Assembly: GCA_949357655.1 (NCBI GenBank)
Contig: CASHTG010000015.1
Coordinates: 124,001 to 188,000, forward strand
Direction: 5' to 3'
DNA length: 64,000 nucleotides
Source of the DNA: Parascedosporium putredinis
Taxonomy: Eukaryota; Ascomycota; Sordariomycetes; Microascales; Microascaceae
In this document: piece by piece, positions 34,620-47,003 of the stretch
How the letters are laid out: the number at the start of each line of letters is the position of its first letter
How positions within the stretch are numbered: the first letter of the stretch is position 1
Notes under the pieces: generated by a model
Told to the model about the DNA's origin: nothing
The model's input: the letters and a program-made list of their open reading frames with translations, nothing else
Database searches by the model: none
Made by a program: the position numbers and the translations under genes

Positions 34620-35140
34620 ACGGAGTGAGCTAGGGTACTTTTATTCCTTGACCGAAATTTATAATGGCAAAAGAAACTAGGCTCAAGACAAGCGGCGGGT
34701 ACATGTAGAGAGAGAAACCTCCGAGGAGGGTATTGGGAAATGGGTACTGAATCTGGATAGTGCGAAGGGAAGCGTCATCTATAGATTGGATGGATACTAA
34801 ACAAAACTAGAGGTGGAAGGAATAACAAAAGGTTTTGAACGCAAGTAGGAAAAAGAAAAACAGATCCCCGTACTCCGTGCCTCGCGAAAAACGAACTAGA
34901 ATAGATGCAAAGGAATTTGGAAAAATCGCAACCCGGTTGTCTAAAGCCTTGCCGTGTTTCCTGAAGCACGCTCGTGCTTTTCAAGTCCAAGATACAAAAA
35001 GTGCCAAGGATATACCAACTAAACATTCTCCCCGTCTCTCCTTTGCTCCCACTCCTCTATCCTTGCGTGCTGCAACTCCCCTCACCCTCCCCGGCCTCAC
35101 CTTCGCTAGCAGTCCCAAGCGAAACGCTTAACATATCTCT

Positions 35141-36380
35141 CTACCTATACTGGGAAGAGTATTCTTGGTTGTATTGCTGGTAATTCTGATGCTGTCTCTG
35201 GTTGTGGCCACTAGAGTGGGGAGGGCTCTGTGGGGAATTGACCAGAGGCGTGCTGTTCCACTGCTTCGACTTGCGCCTGGCGGACTCTGGGTCCTCGGGG
35301 TCAATGCCAAGGACCTCGAGGCTGGTGACCGAGGTGATGGGCTCCTTGTCGGCAGCATGCGAGCTAATGACGCGGCTGGGGTGGAACCAGTTGAACATGA
35401 TGCACACGGCCAGCATGGGCACGGCGTCGAAGACGTAGAGGTAGACTTCCTTGGAGAGCAGCTCGCCGTCGGAGCCCATGACGTACTCGATGATGCGAAA
35501 CACGGAACGGATCATGATGAGGATGCTGGAGGCGTAGAGGGCGTAGAGGAGGCCGCGCCAGGGGTGGAGAGGGTGCGGGAGCGGGGGTGGGGCGGCGGCG
35601 GATGCGGAGGTGGAAGATGCAGGAGACGACGATGAAGAAGCCGAAGAAGAGGATCTGGATGCCGAGGCCGCCGAGGATGATTTGCTCGCCGCGGCGGAGT
35701 CGTCCTTGCTTTTGGCTGTTGCGAGCATGCCACCACCTGGAAACAAGAAGAAAACAAAAGGTTAGCTTCTTTTTCTTTTCTTGATATGATAGCCGCGACA
35801 GCAAGGGCTAGATGGCAGGACAACCAAGTGTCTAGAAGAGAAAACCTACCTCCTCCTTGAGCACAAAACGACAAGACGTCACCAAAGATGAAGAATTTGG
35901 TCAGCCAGCGAGGGCGGATAATGGACAGGGCGTCGGCTTCGAGGCGCACGATCAAGCGGCCGAGGATCATGTAGATGGAAGCGGCAAAGAGGGCGGGCGG
36001 GAGGAGAAGCATCATGGACTGGATGATGTAGGGGTTTTTCGTGTAATCGGGTCGTTCCGCCCATGATAATATGCGTCCTATGTATCCGATACCCTCGACT
36101 AGAAGCGCGCGCGCGCGCAAGGTTAGCGACCTGAGTAACACTAGGTTTGTTGTCATGGTGGATCGAAAAACTTGGGGGTGGTGGGGAGGCAGCGAAAGTC
36201 GCCCTTTGGTCACTTACAGACACACCCGATGACGAAGGGGATAAAGTACCAGACACGTGCGGAAACGAGCTGCTTCACGTGCCACGCGCCCGAACCTAGG
36301 AAGAGGACGGTGAAGATGGCGGCCGCCGCGACGGACGGGGTGTAGTGGTAAAAGACGAATTCACCGCCGTTGGTCGCCAT
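35141..36380 (-). CDS. RTA1-family seven-helix membrane protein (lipid-translocating exporter type)
   Basis: Fungal-specific RTA1-like protein; family members protect against aminosterol drugs or move sphingoid bases and phospholipids. Exons 36380-36218, 36098-35850 and 35736-35141 join in phase. The ATG at 36380 begins a short outside segment (FVFYHYTPSVAAAA) and first helix. Family signatures follow: EGIGYIGRI, YIIQSMMLLLPPALFAASIYM, FIFGDVLSF..QGGGGGML and the helix pair GGLGIQILFFGFF. Next come SVFRIIEYVMGSDG and VYLYVFDAVPM, the classic RTA1 loop, then CIMFNWFHPS. The C-terminus is Gln/Asn/Ser-rich. Frame breaks lie near 35690 and 35590 and roughly compensate (about 335 aa). Intron 1 contains a GC dinucleotide run, and the leader holds GA/GT microsatellites. 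Confidence 0.88.
36105..36118. repeat. GC dinucleotide run in intron 1 of the RTA1 gene
   Basis: Seven GC units just inside the acceptor end of the first intron, on the minus-strand transcript. Confidence 0.7.
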
Positions 36381-38036
36381 TTTGTGCGGTTGTGCTGGGT
36401 AGTCCCAGAGGTTAAGCCGAGTACAAAAGAGAGAGAGAGAGAGTGTGTGTGTGTGTGGATGATGTTGAAGAAGTAGTGGTAGTGTCAATGAATGAGTGTG
36501 CGCCCCCAAGGGTCAGAGGGTCTTGGTATAGAAAATGGTGTCTTGGGAACCCCAACGAGATGTATTGCGAGCCTGGATCGAAAGAAGAATAATAAAAGCT
36601 CTCGGCGTGGGTTTAGCTTCTTAGTTATACATGAAGTTGAGAAGTGAGCTTGTCTTTGATTGTTTTTCTTCTCCTTACTCCTCCGCCCTTGAATGTTCCC
36701 CAAATTACCAGATTCGCTCCAATACACGGCTCGCATCTCAACACCAAAGTATATACGGGAATACGACGGCTCCACTCATATCCATAGTCAAGTCTCATTC
36801 CCCAGGCATTGGACTGAAGCGGATCCACGCCACACCATGCGGCCCTGGGCTAGGTGATAAGAGAGTGGGGGGGAGGGAAAGGGAAGAATCCGCGTATGGA
36901 ACATGGAACAAATCAAAGGCAACTTGGACTGCATGCTCCGGCTGCATGAGCCTTACATGATGACGTTGCCCCTTGACGTTTACCCATGTTGAGGGTTCAT
37001 CAAGCTTCTTCCTTCTCTTTGGGGGAAGGGTGATCCCATCTCTGCATCCGTGCCGTTGCCCAGGAAAAGAAGAGGAAAAATAAGCTTTTTTCCAAGAGGG
37101 GGAAGGAATGGAAGGAAAGAGGAAAGATCCAGTTTGATGTGATGTTTGCCCCGTTGGAGGAAATGCCGTGGGAGCGGAAAAATTGGAGACGAGGTCGTCT
37201 TGAAAGGCGCTAGGCAAGGGGCGCAGTTATACGCGTATTACGGAGTAGGGCGAGGGTCTAGCCCAATGGGGAAATAGTCTGACTATTTTGGGGAAACCAA
37301 CGAATGTGCCAGAGCGGGACCCGCATGGTTCACGCAGAAATCCCTTGCGGTCCGATTCCCGAATACGCGTATATATCCAACAGCCGCGTATTTGGCACTC
37401 TTTACGGGCTGACCCTGAATACAAACGCTGGAGCCACAGTTTCGGGTCCAGCACGGGCGACCGAAAGGGGGATCGATTGGTGTTATTGATCAAGGGATTC
37501 GCTTAAGACCGAACAGAGACGCGAGTCCTCTCTTAAAAAGCACGATTGCTTTCCTAAATACGTGTAATACGTGCTGGGCCAAAAAGGAACAATGGAGCCC
37601 GTTTGTATCAACCCCACCACCCACCGCCCACCGGTGGAACGCATAAGGCGGCGAAGGCCGTGAAGACTTATCCGTGTATAGCTCCCCGTTTCCGCTCAGC
37701 TGTCTCTTTTTTCATTGGAGGGCGCGATGGGAATGAGGCGAGCCATAGCACGCAGCTGCCCCTTTCAAGCGACGAGCTGCGGTCCTGAGCTCGGGGTTTC
37801 TCACCCCCTGCTAAAGCTGTTGAAGCTTAGATCCGATTTCTCTAGTACATAGGTGGTGAAAAGTCCGTCTCTTTGAGCGAGGCATGGGCCAAGCAAACAT
37901 GTTTTATCTTGGCTTTTTGATCTTGTTCTTTTCTTTTTCCCCCATCAAGTTCTTTCTCCTCGTGCTGATTTTCTCTTTTCTGTTCTTGTGATACCCATAC
38001 AGTCCAACTATCCATACACCTGCACCCTGCGTCGTC
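36381..38036. other. Divergent intergenic region, 1.7 kb
   Basis: Promoters of the RTA1 gene (minus) and the glucosyltransferase gene (plus). It includes the microsatellite above and a long T/C-rich tract at 37905-37985 before the downstream start. No other gene seen. Confidence 0.4.
36429..36457. repeat. Compound GA/GT microsatellite in the RTA1 leader
   Basis: Seven GA units followed by about seven TG units, 49-77 nt upstream of the RTA1 start codon, so within the 5' leader or core promoter. Confidence 0.8.
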
Positions 38037-41000
38037 ATGGTTGACGAAAAGCCCACCTCCGATAAATTCGCCTTCTTCTCGCGCCACTCGATAGCCGACA
38101 ATGTGAATGTTCGAGGTACGTGAACCCCTTTTTCGAAAGTTGCAAAACTTCTCGATACCACCGACGTGTTACTGAGCGGATTCACTCCATATACAGATGA
38201 TGGCCGCGTCGACGTCGTAGTCGACTCCGCGCTCTACCGGCTCGCCGGCCGCCTCATGCGCGACGATTCCACACTCCAGTCCCACGGCTTTTCCGTCCTC
38301 GATCCCCCGCCAGTTCCGCCCCGCCGCCGCAGTACTCGGTGCTCGACCCTCTCGCCCCAAGAAGCGCCGGCAGAGCTCGAGGGGCACCAGTTCCCCGCCC
38401 CCACAAACCACCGCCTCCACGCCTTTCTCCAAGAACGGCCCCACCACAGTAGTAGCAGCAGCAGCAGCAGCAGCAAACTCCGCCTCAACATCGTAATCCA
38501 AGTCGTCGGCAGCCGCGGCGACGTCCAACCCTTCGTCGCACTCGGCACGGAGCTCCGCGCAGCCGGCCACCGCGTCCGCCTCGCCACGCACGACGTCTTC
38601 GCCGACTTCGTACGCGGCGCGGGACTCGAATTCTTCCCCATCGGAGGCAGCCCGACGGACCTCATGGCCTTCATGGTCAAGAACCCGGGGCTGATCCCGA
38701 GCATGGATAGCCTGCTGGCGGGCGAGGTGCAGAGAAAGAGGGCCATGGTGCGGGACATGCTGGAGGGGTGCTGGCGGTCGTGCGTGGAGCCGGATCCGGC
38801 GGGCGAAGGGGGCCCGTTTGTGGCGGACGCCGTGATTGCGAATCCGCCGAGCTTCGCGCACGTGCACTGCGCGCAGGCGTTGGGGTTCCGCTGCACGTCA
38901 TGTTTACGATGCCGTGGACGAGCACGCGGAGTTTTTCGCATCCGTTGGCGAATTTGACGCTGGGGGCTGGGGCTGGCGGGGTGGAAAAGGGCGTGGCGAA
39001 TTATGTGTCGTATTGGTTGGTGGAGTGTCTAACGTGGCAAGGGTGCGTTTACTGCTCTTGCTTTCTTTTTTTTTTTGTTTTCCAGGACGAAATGGGCTGC
39101 TGCTGACACGATGTTGATGGTAGATTGGGTGATGTTATCAACGACTGGAGGGTTACCCTCGATCTAGAACCCGTGCCCACGTCCGAGGGCCCTAAACTCC
39201 TCGAAACCCTGGGCGTACCCGTCACATACTGCTGGTCACCAGCCCTCGTTCCCAAGCCTGCGGATTGGCCCGCCTCGATCGGTATGAACTTGACAAGATG
39301 AGAAGAACCAGAAATGGGTTCAGGAGAGAAATGGTTGAAGGGGCAAGTTTCCACAGCTGCTAACCACAGTTCCACTAGATATCTGCGGCTTCTTCTTCCG
39401 CGAACCCCCGACTACACGCCCCCACCCGCCCTCGCCTCCTTCCTCGCCAAGGGCACCACGCCCGTCTACATCGGTTTCGGCAGCATCGTCATCGACGACC
39501 CCGAGGCGCTCAACGCCGTGCTCGTCGAGGCGGCGCGCTCCGTCGGCGTGCGCGTCATCATCTCCAAGGGCTGGAGCAAGCTCGGCGGGGCGGTGGCGGG
39601 GCCGACGGCGGAAGGGGACGTTTTCTACCTGGGGGACTGCCCGCACGAGTGGTTGTTCAAGCACGTGTCTGCGGTGGTGCACCACGGCGGGGCGGGGACG
39701 ACGGCGTGCGGGTTGCTGAATGGGCGGCCGACGACGATTGTGCCGTTTTTCGGCGAGTATGTTTCTCTCACGTATTCCGTCTCTTTCCTCTCTATATCAA
39801 CTGTTTCTCCTCATTCCCATCTGTGTACTGCCTTTTTCATTTCCTCTCTGACTAACTCCTAACAACCAGCCAACCCTTCTGGGGAGACATGGTCGCCGCC
39901 GCCGGCGCAGGCCCGAAACCCATCCACCACAAGCAGCTCAACGCGCAAAACCTCGCCGCCGCGATCCGGCAGTGCCTGAGCCCCGAAGCGGAAGCCGCGG
40001 CGCACGCGCTGAGCGCGCGCATCCGCGCCGAGTCGGGCGTGAAGCAGGCGGTGGCGTCGTTCGAGGCGCACGTGCTCTCGTACAATATCCGGTGCGACGT
40101 GCTGCCAGGGCGGGCGGCGGCGTGGGTGTACAAGGCCAAGGGCGGGCGGGTGGTCAAGCTGTCCAAGTTGGCGGGGAGGCGTTGGCGAACGCGGGCATGG
40201 TGGAGAGGAGGCATCTCAAGCGGTGAGTTTTCTTTTTCTGTTAGTCGTGGGAAGGGGACAAGAGGGAAAGAAAGGCAAGAATCGGATGCTAACGTACACG
40301 CTCTTCTGCTAGGTACGAAGTCAACCCGATCGAGATTCGAAACCGGCGCTGGGATCCCGTAACGGGTGTCACGTCTGCCGCTCTCCACACGGGCAAGGAC
40401 ATGCTCGTGGCGACCTCGGACATCATCGTCAAGCCCGTCAAGACGTACCGCTCCCTCGGCGCCAAGTACCCCGGTCCAATGCCGCCCGACGCGGAGGAGC
40501 TACGGGGAGGACCCGGCAGCTCGCGCGCGAGCACGCCTCTTCCGGCCACGCCGACCTCTTGGAGCGGGAGCAGCGGGTTCACGGGGTCGTCGGCCCGCGG
40601 CACGTGGCCGACAGGAGCAGCAGCAGCAGCAGCAGTAGCTCCAGGTGCTCTAGGCAACAACCGGCGGTGTTTTCCGATGCGGCGGCGGTCATGGCCTCGT
40701 CGGCCGCCGGGGTCGGTGGTTTCTTCAAGGCGTACTCAAGGGCGTGTTTGTGGATATCCCGCTGTCGGCGGCCGAGGGCTTGCGGGCGGTGCCGAAGCTC
40801 TACGGGAGGCGGTGCCGGAGAGGCAGCATATCACGGGGTGGAAGACGGGGGCGGTGGTGGGTGGGAAACAGTTTGTCACGGGGCTGGCGGGGGCATGTCG
40901 GATCTGTTTGTCCAGCCGTATCGCGAGGGGAATAAGGATGGGGCAAAGGGCGTGGCTAAGGGGCTTGGTAAGGGACTTGTGGGGTTTACGACAAAGGTCC

Positions 41001-41308
41001 TCTCTGGTAAGTTATCGCGTTGCCCTTTTTCTGTGCCTTGTTTTGTGTTCGTCCCCGATCATTTTGTCTCGGGAGAAGATGATGCAAAAACGATGATGCT
41101 AATTCTCCTCCAACTAGCTCCGCTAGGTCTCGTTGCCTACTCGTTTGAAGGCATCTATCAGGATCTACGTGCGCTCTCCTCCAAGACGGGAGGAATGATC
41201 CAGGCGCGACAACACGAAGAGGGTATCTATGAGCTTATTGGGGAGAGGAGCAAGGGAAGTGGCCTGGAGGCTGAGGTGATTGAGGCTTTCCAGAGATGTC
41301 TGCGGTAA
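38037..41308 (+). CDS. GT28/GT1-type sterol glucosyltransferase-like protein
   Basis: UDP-sugar dependent glycosyltransferase resembling fungal sterol 3-beta-glucosyltransferases. Seven exons, with introns at 38116-38196, 39043-39123, 39282-39378, 39757-39869, 40223-40312 and 41007-41116. The ATG at 38037 precedes an acidic and polar region with a polyserine run (38450-38475). The N-terminal GT domain begins LNIVIQVVGSRGDVQPFVAL, followed by HRVRLATHDVFADFV. The C-terminal donor-binding domain shows PVYIGFGSIVIDDP, VFYLGDCPHEWLF, HHGGAGTTACGLLNG and PTTIVPFFGDQPFWG, including the sugar-binding HxGGAGTT. A 300-residue tail follows with another polyserine tract, then KGVAKGLGKGLVGFTTKVLSAP and a membrane-surface helix. 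Frame breaks lie near 38890, 40180, 40610 and 40720. Implied length is about 900 aa. It lacks the PH and GRAM domains seen in Atg26, so it is a separate fungal paralogue group. Confidence 0.85.
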
Positions 41309-44300
41309 GGAAAAGAAAGAAAGAGAGATGATAAGCACGAGTATGTGTGTTTGATACGACGCATGAATTAGACGGCGGGTGGGCGTTTACGGACTCATGC
41401 GTGGACTTGTCGATTGCATCGATTGTATTTTCAGTTTGGTCTCGGAAATTCACCGTTACCTGTATCGATTATCCCAAGCGAGCGCGAACCTCGCCAATAA
41501 CTCTTTGGATTTTTGTCTTTCCACTTGATTTTATTTACAACTATTGTGCCGTTGAGAAGATTTACCACGCTATACAAATCCATTTTATGGTAAGTTGAAT
41601 TAGACTGTCATCCCTCATAACCCGTCAAGGACCCAGCCCTCTCTCTCCCGGATTCCTTAGAACAAAGACACCAGGCAACACAAGACTGTACACGAATGGC
41701 ATGACACGATGCCGCGGAGGGTGGGATGGAGTTTCTGGTTCGTCGAAGCTGCTGCTCCGAGGGCGACATAGAATCCTACCTCATGCCTAGGGATGACGTG
41801 CATCGTGCCCACGAGAAGAATCAATTTAAAGATAAAGAAGGGTAGCCAATTTCAATTTGGGAGGGCACCCACCCAGCAAAGGAATTGGTGTGACTACAGG
41901 TGCACTAGAGGGCGGCAGTCAAAGGGAAAACTACCGAGGCAGGGAGCAGAGCAGTGCGTCTATCCCAAAGTCGCAGCCATTCCAAACCGGATTCGGCATA
42001 AACACCCTGATAGAGAACCTACATGCAAGACATTTACGACCACAAGTGGCCGTTGTTGGACAAGCTTTCTACATGTCTCAGAGGGAAAAAGAAAAAGACA
42101 GACGTGGTGCAGGGCAGCAGGGCGATGGCGGAGAATTTTGATGTCTTGGAGAGGACGGCGATAACTGTCAAGTGCTTAGATGTACGCAAATCGAATCAAT
42201 GCAGCCAACCACGAAGTGATCAGTCACTCCAGAGTCTTGTGGTCCCTCGAACCCGCGCGCACGTTTGACTCGAGGCTCGATAGGCTATTTAGGTTGGGTT
42301 TGGCCAAGAAGGATCAAGGATCCGTGATCGGGTTCTACCATGTTCTTGGCACGTCGATCTACACCTGGAAGGAGAAACTTGGTGGCGGGGTTCTTTTTCT
42401 TTCCCCTCCATTGGGTTGGAGGGAGCCAAGTCCGTTTCCCTCGATCCAAGGTCGCGGCAACAGGGTGGATACATGTAAGCCGTGGACTAGGCGTTGCATT
42501 TCAAGTTTGTTTCCTGATAAGAGGGTGGGGAGAGGGGATGGATCGATGGATCGAGATTCAAAGCCGGTGGGGGAGAGAGAGGAACGCGCCCGGCCGCCCA
42601 CATGGCTACGCTGGACCACGGGAGTCGAGTGAGGGGGTTAGTTGGGGGAGGGGGACAGAAAGAGGGAGCCTTCAATTGGGAGGTCGGCAAGAATACATGG
42701 AGGAACCTTTTCTGGACTCGAGCACACGGGACAAAGGGAACATTTGACCGAATTCATTGATCCGTCAATTTGATCATCAAAGGACTTGAGCAAAAGGTCC
42801 GACCAGGCCAGCCAAACTAACAAACTGCACCAAGCCCCCTTGGCCCTCCCTTTCCCAGACCCGTGTGCTGGCTGTGCTGGCTTTCTCCCTCAGGACTCCG
42901 TCCTTTTCAATGGCATTGTTGTCGGCGAATCCTGACTTTTCCGCGCGCGCCGCCCAAAATGGCTTGCGCCAAGAACCAAGCGGGCCCGCCGACGTCGATG
43001 CCAGCTGAGCATTGCATTTGTTAGTCTAAAGGCCTAGCCATAGATATGAACCGTCACGACTCGGGCCAATGCAAAACAATGGCGAGGACTCACTGGGAAA
43101 TGATGCTCTTTTTAGTCTAGTGTAACCGAGATGGGACGGGGCGCTGGTTGCTGTCACGACAAACTGGGAAATAGCCCCATCCACAAGCAGTCGAGCAAAA
43201 TAATAGATTGCAAGGACAAGAAGTATTTACTCGCTGACGCCGGGAACGTCAACCACATTTCATTTATTCATGTCTGCCACTTGCCCCCTGGCATTTTGGT
43301 GTGCTGGCGCGAGAGAAAACGGCAACATTCCTGGAGGCGATGACGTTATGAGGTGGTGTACAATCTAGTGTCCTTGTAGCGTCACGTACATGTATGGCCT
43401 GGCCTGGCCCAGCCCGGCTGAAGTCGCCCGCCCGCCGCTCGGCCATGATGTAAGAAACTTGTTCGTCCACCCTGATACCCAAACCTGCTCAGGTATTGTT
43501 CCCTGTGCTTTGCATTGCGTGCGTGCGTGTGTATGTGTGCAAGGAACAACATTGGAGCCGGCCGGTCAGTTCCGGGTCTTAGCTTGTGTGCTGCCAGGTC
43601 ACCGAGGTTGGTCAGGGTCAGAAACATAGATCAGGATTGATGAATGATAGCGTTGCGTCTATTATTACTCTTCGCTTGGGGTGCGTTGCTTGCAAGAACG
43701 GCGGGTTCGTGACATGCTCTTTGTCTATTGCCGAACGGATTGGGATTGAAAATGTCAGATAGCCCCCCAGAGCCTTTTCCTGGCCGGCCCTCAGTAGTTG
43801 TCTTTTCTCCTTTTTTGCCCGTCTCTTGCCTCGATCTCGGTAGTCGATAGATTGTCTCTGGCAAACGCACTCAACATAGACCCGGCCCTGCACGTTTGCT
43901 TCATTGGAATACAGCGCAACCGAGAAACGCCATAGTAGGAGAGACGAACAGAAGAGACGACAAAACAGAAACGGTGAATACACAGGGAAAAAAAAAGTCT
44001 AAAGAAACAAAAGTCAAAAAGGAAAAAGCAGGCTCCAGCTCTATTTCCCCTATCTCCTTTTTTCTTTTCCCCATTGGATCATTTCCTTTTCTGAAAACCT
44101 CCCCTGGTGGGTCTGTCTGTTTTGCTTCTGGGGCTTGGCTTTTTTTCTTCGCCATTTTCCGTTGAAAGGGCCTTAATTTCCCAGGGCCCGTATCGTTGAA
44201 TCCGAAAAACGACAAAAACCCCCAGGGGAAACACCGCCTAAATGCATACCATAAGTCTCACCTGGAGCGGCCTCAATCTGCGACAACCCACCCACGCCCC

Positions 44301-44378
44301 TTATCACGCACCCCCGATTCTCCCCTTTGCCTCCTTTGCCGCCTGCTCCCCGCCCGTTATACCGACTCGTGGCGCGGA
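41309..44378. other. Intergenic, 3.1 kb
   Basis: No recognisable gene. It contains purine-rich and pyrimidine-rich stretches and, immediately before the TBC gene, T/C-rich leader sequence (44040-44170). Small ORFs at 41793-42747 overlap each other in several frames without motifs. Confidence 0.4.
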
Positions 44379-45467
44379 ATGACAGCCTCTCAAGCTTCCT
44401 CTCACCAGTCTTACCTCGACGATGCCGCCGCCCTCTCCGACGTGAGCCACTTTGAGGACATCTCCCTCGACGATGCCGCCGTCGCCGCTGCTGCCGCCGC
44501 CGCTGCCGCCGGCTCGGGGCTGGCTCCTCCTCCTCCGCCGTGTCGGCTCGCCGCTCCCTCACGAGGGGGACCAATTAAGAGTTACGATCCCTTCTACGAA
44601 AGCCGCCCTCGCGTCGTCCTCGTACCTGGCCGAGGACAATGGCCACGGCCCCAGAAACCCCGCCTCGCGGACCCTGACGCGTACCCGGGACGTGTCCCAA
44701 AGTTTATGCCCCAACGCGAAGTCGGGCTCGGCCTGTCCCAGCAACAGCAACAGCAACAGCAGCGGCCGAGGCAGCAGCAGCAGGATCCTCCGAGCCCGCG
44801 GAGCCCCGGACGCCTGGCCAACGGCCGAAGCGTGAGCGCCCACGGCTCGCTCGACCCGCCGCCGCGCAGCCCGAGCTTCCGCCGAATGCCCATCCAGCCG
44901 TCCATGTCGTCGACGAGCCTGCACCTGCTGCACCCGCGGCAGAGGAGCCCGAGCCCGGGCTTCATGCTGGGACCCAAGGACCCCAACCAGATCCTGAAGC
45001 CGCGCCGCAGCAGCTGGCAGTCGAACCGGGAACGCAAAACCATACTCGAGCTCGAGCGCGAGTGCGACGACAACGAGGACGACGACGACGATATCCCCGA
45101 CGGCCTCATCCTCGACAACGTGCCTATTTCTCCGCGTCCCACCAGCGAGAGGCCCCGCAGCCAGCCTCCGTCTCCGATGCTACACCCCGCGGCTCGTCTA
45201 GGGATAAGGAGGGTGGCGGTGGCGGTGGCAGCAGCAGCGGCAGCAGGAGCAAGGAGCGTCGTAGTGTCGGCAATGGCACCCCGGCCGTGGCTACCGCCCA
45301 CGGAAGCCTCCGCTCTGCTACGTGGAAATCCGACACCGCATTGGCGGACCACCTCGCGGCTGACCCGACGAATCACCACTACCCCTCTCCCTCGCCCTCT
45401 GCCTCTGCCTCCGCCTCCGCTTCCTCCTCCTCCGCCCCCGCCGCCGAGGACGGCTCCTCCGGCAATC

Positions 45468-45498
<31 letters not shown>

Positions 45499-47003
45499 CC
45501 ACCCCTCACCTCACAACAACAACAATCAAAGCCCGTCCTCCTTTCCCTCCCCTGGCCAGTTCGCCAAAGGCCGGGCCAAGAGCTGGAACATCGCCATGGC
45601 GAGCCTCAGCCCCGAAATGAAGGCCCTCACCGAAAAACTCGAAGAACACTCGGACGAGCTGGTGGAGAAGACTTGGCTCGGCCAAGACAAGCGCCCCGCC
45701 ACGTGGGACGCCTCCCGGCAGGCGGCCTTTGACCCCGTGCACTGGGAACCCAAGCTCCGCAAGCACTCGTCCTCCCAGCTCCCCGAGCTGCCCCCTTGCG
45801 CCGCACCAACGCCCTCATCGACCCGCTCCCCATCTCCAAGGAAAAGGAAGCCGTGCTCAGCCGCACCCGGCCCTCCTGGCTGCCCCCAAGGACCCGGCCG
45901 AGGAACGCCGCCACCTCCGCCAGTACCAGCAGATGATGGCGCAGAGCGCCGAGGCCGACCGCCGGCGCGAAGCCACCCGCTCGGCCGTCAAGACGCACCG
46001 CGACCACCGCGCCGACAACCTCATGCACATTTGGGAAGAGGACGTGATCCCCGCTGGGGCGCGTCCACCCGCGAGCCCCGCACCCGCGAGCTGTGGTGGA
46101 AGGGCGTGCCGCCTCGCAGCCGCGGTGTGGTGTGGTCGCGCGCCATCGGCAACGAGCTCGGGCTGTCCGATTTGTCGTATACGGCGGCGCTCAAGAGGGC
46201 GCGGGACGCGCGGGAGCGCGTGCAAGCGGAGAAGGCGGACCCGGAGGACGGGCGCCGCGCGCAGTGGTTCGAGGCCATTCGTAAGGACGTGGCGGAGAGG
46301 ACGTGGCCGGAGCTGCGGATTTTCCAGGAGGGGGCCGCTGCACGAGAGTTTGATTGATGTGTTGTCGGCGTATGCCATGTACCGCGGGGATATCGGCTAC
46401 ATCTCTGGCTGCAACGTAAGTCAAAGTCCACTCTTTTTTTTTAACCATCTTTCCCACCATCATAAGAAGAAGAAAAACCTAACATTTTCACAACAGTCCA
46501 TCGCCGCCCTCCTCCTCCTCAACCTCCCCAACGCCACCGACACCTTCATCGCCCTCGCCAACGTGCTCAACCGGCCCATCCCCTAAGCTTCTACGCCGGC
46601 GACCCGGGCGCCAAGACCTCGGCCTACAACCTCGTCCTCCAGACCGTCCGCGACAAGTCCGACGGCCTGCACCGCCACCTCACCACCCAGCTGGCCGGCG
46701 AGCCCGACCCGGACGCTTTTCTCGGCGACGTCTTCACCGCCCTCTTCACCACCGCCCTCGCCATCGACGAGGCCGCTCGCCTGTGGGACGTCTACGTCTT
46801 CGAGGGCGACGCCGTCCTCATCCGCGCCGCCGTCGCCCTGCTCCTCTGGGAGGAGGGCCCCTTGCTCGCCGCCCGCGAGGCCGCTGATGTGCGGGCCGTG
46901 TTGGCGGGGAGCGGGGCCGGCGCGCGGGAGAAGAAGGCGTTGGCGGAGGTGGGGGCCGAGGATCGCTGGATGCAGGCCGTTCGGGAGGCGGGGAAGGCGT
47001 AGT
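44379..47003 (+). CDS. TBC-domain protein (putative Rab GTPase-activating protein)
   Basis: Regulator of vesicle traffic by switching off Rab GTPases. The ATG at 44379 opens an N-terminal half that is disordered and repetitive: polyalanine, polyglutamine (about 44740-44790), acidic DNEDDDDD and polyasparagine (45469-45499). The TBC domain starts at ELWWKGVPPRSRGVVWSRAIG and continues IRKDVAERTWPELRIFQEG, GPLHESLIDVLSAYAMYR, GDIGYISGCN, then, after the only intron (46416-46496), SIAALLLLNLPNATDTFIAL and ARLWDVYVFEGDAVLIRA. An arginine-finger region is present, but the glutamine finger of the usual YxQG box is a serine here. Frame breaks near 45165, 45790, 46060, 46335 and 46585 (where a lost C creates an apparent stop) divide it. 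Length is about 850 aa. Closest in layout to TBC1D12/14-like fungal proteins. Confidence 0.85.
45469..45499 (+). repeat. CAA trinucleotide run coding polyasparagine/glutamine
   Basis: About ten AAC/CAA units within the disordered N-terminal half of the TBC protein, preceded by serine- and alanine-rich repeats of CTC/CCG type. Confidence 0.8.

Noticed and set aside
38169..38941. Antisense ORFs of 232 and 235 codons over the glucosyltransferase
   Set aside because: Shadows of the conserved sense-strand GT domain.
44594..45502. 302-codon antisense ORF over the TBC gene
   Set aside because: Polyvaline/glycine/serine product of repetitive sense-strand codons.
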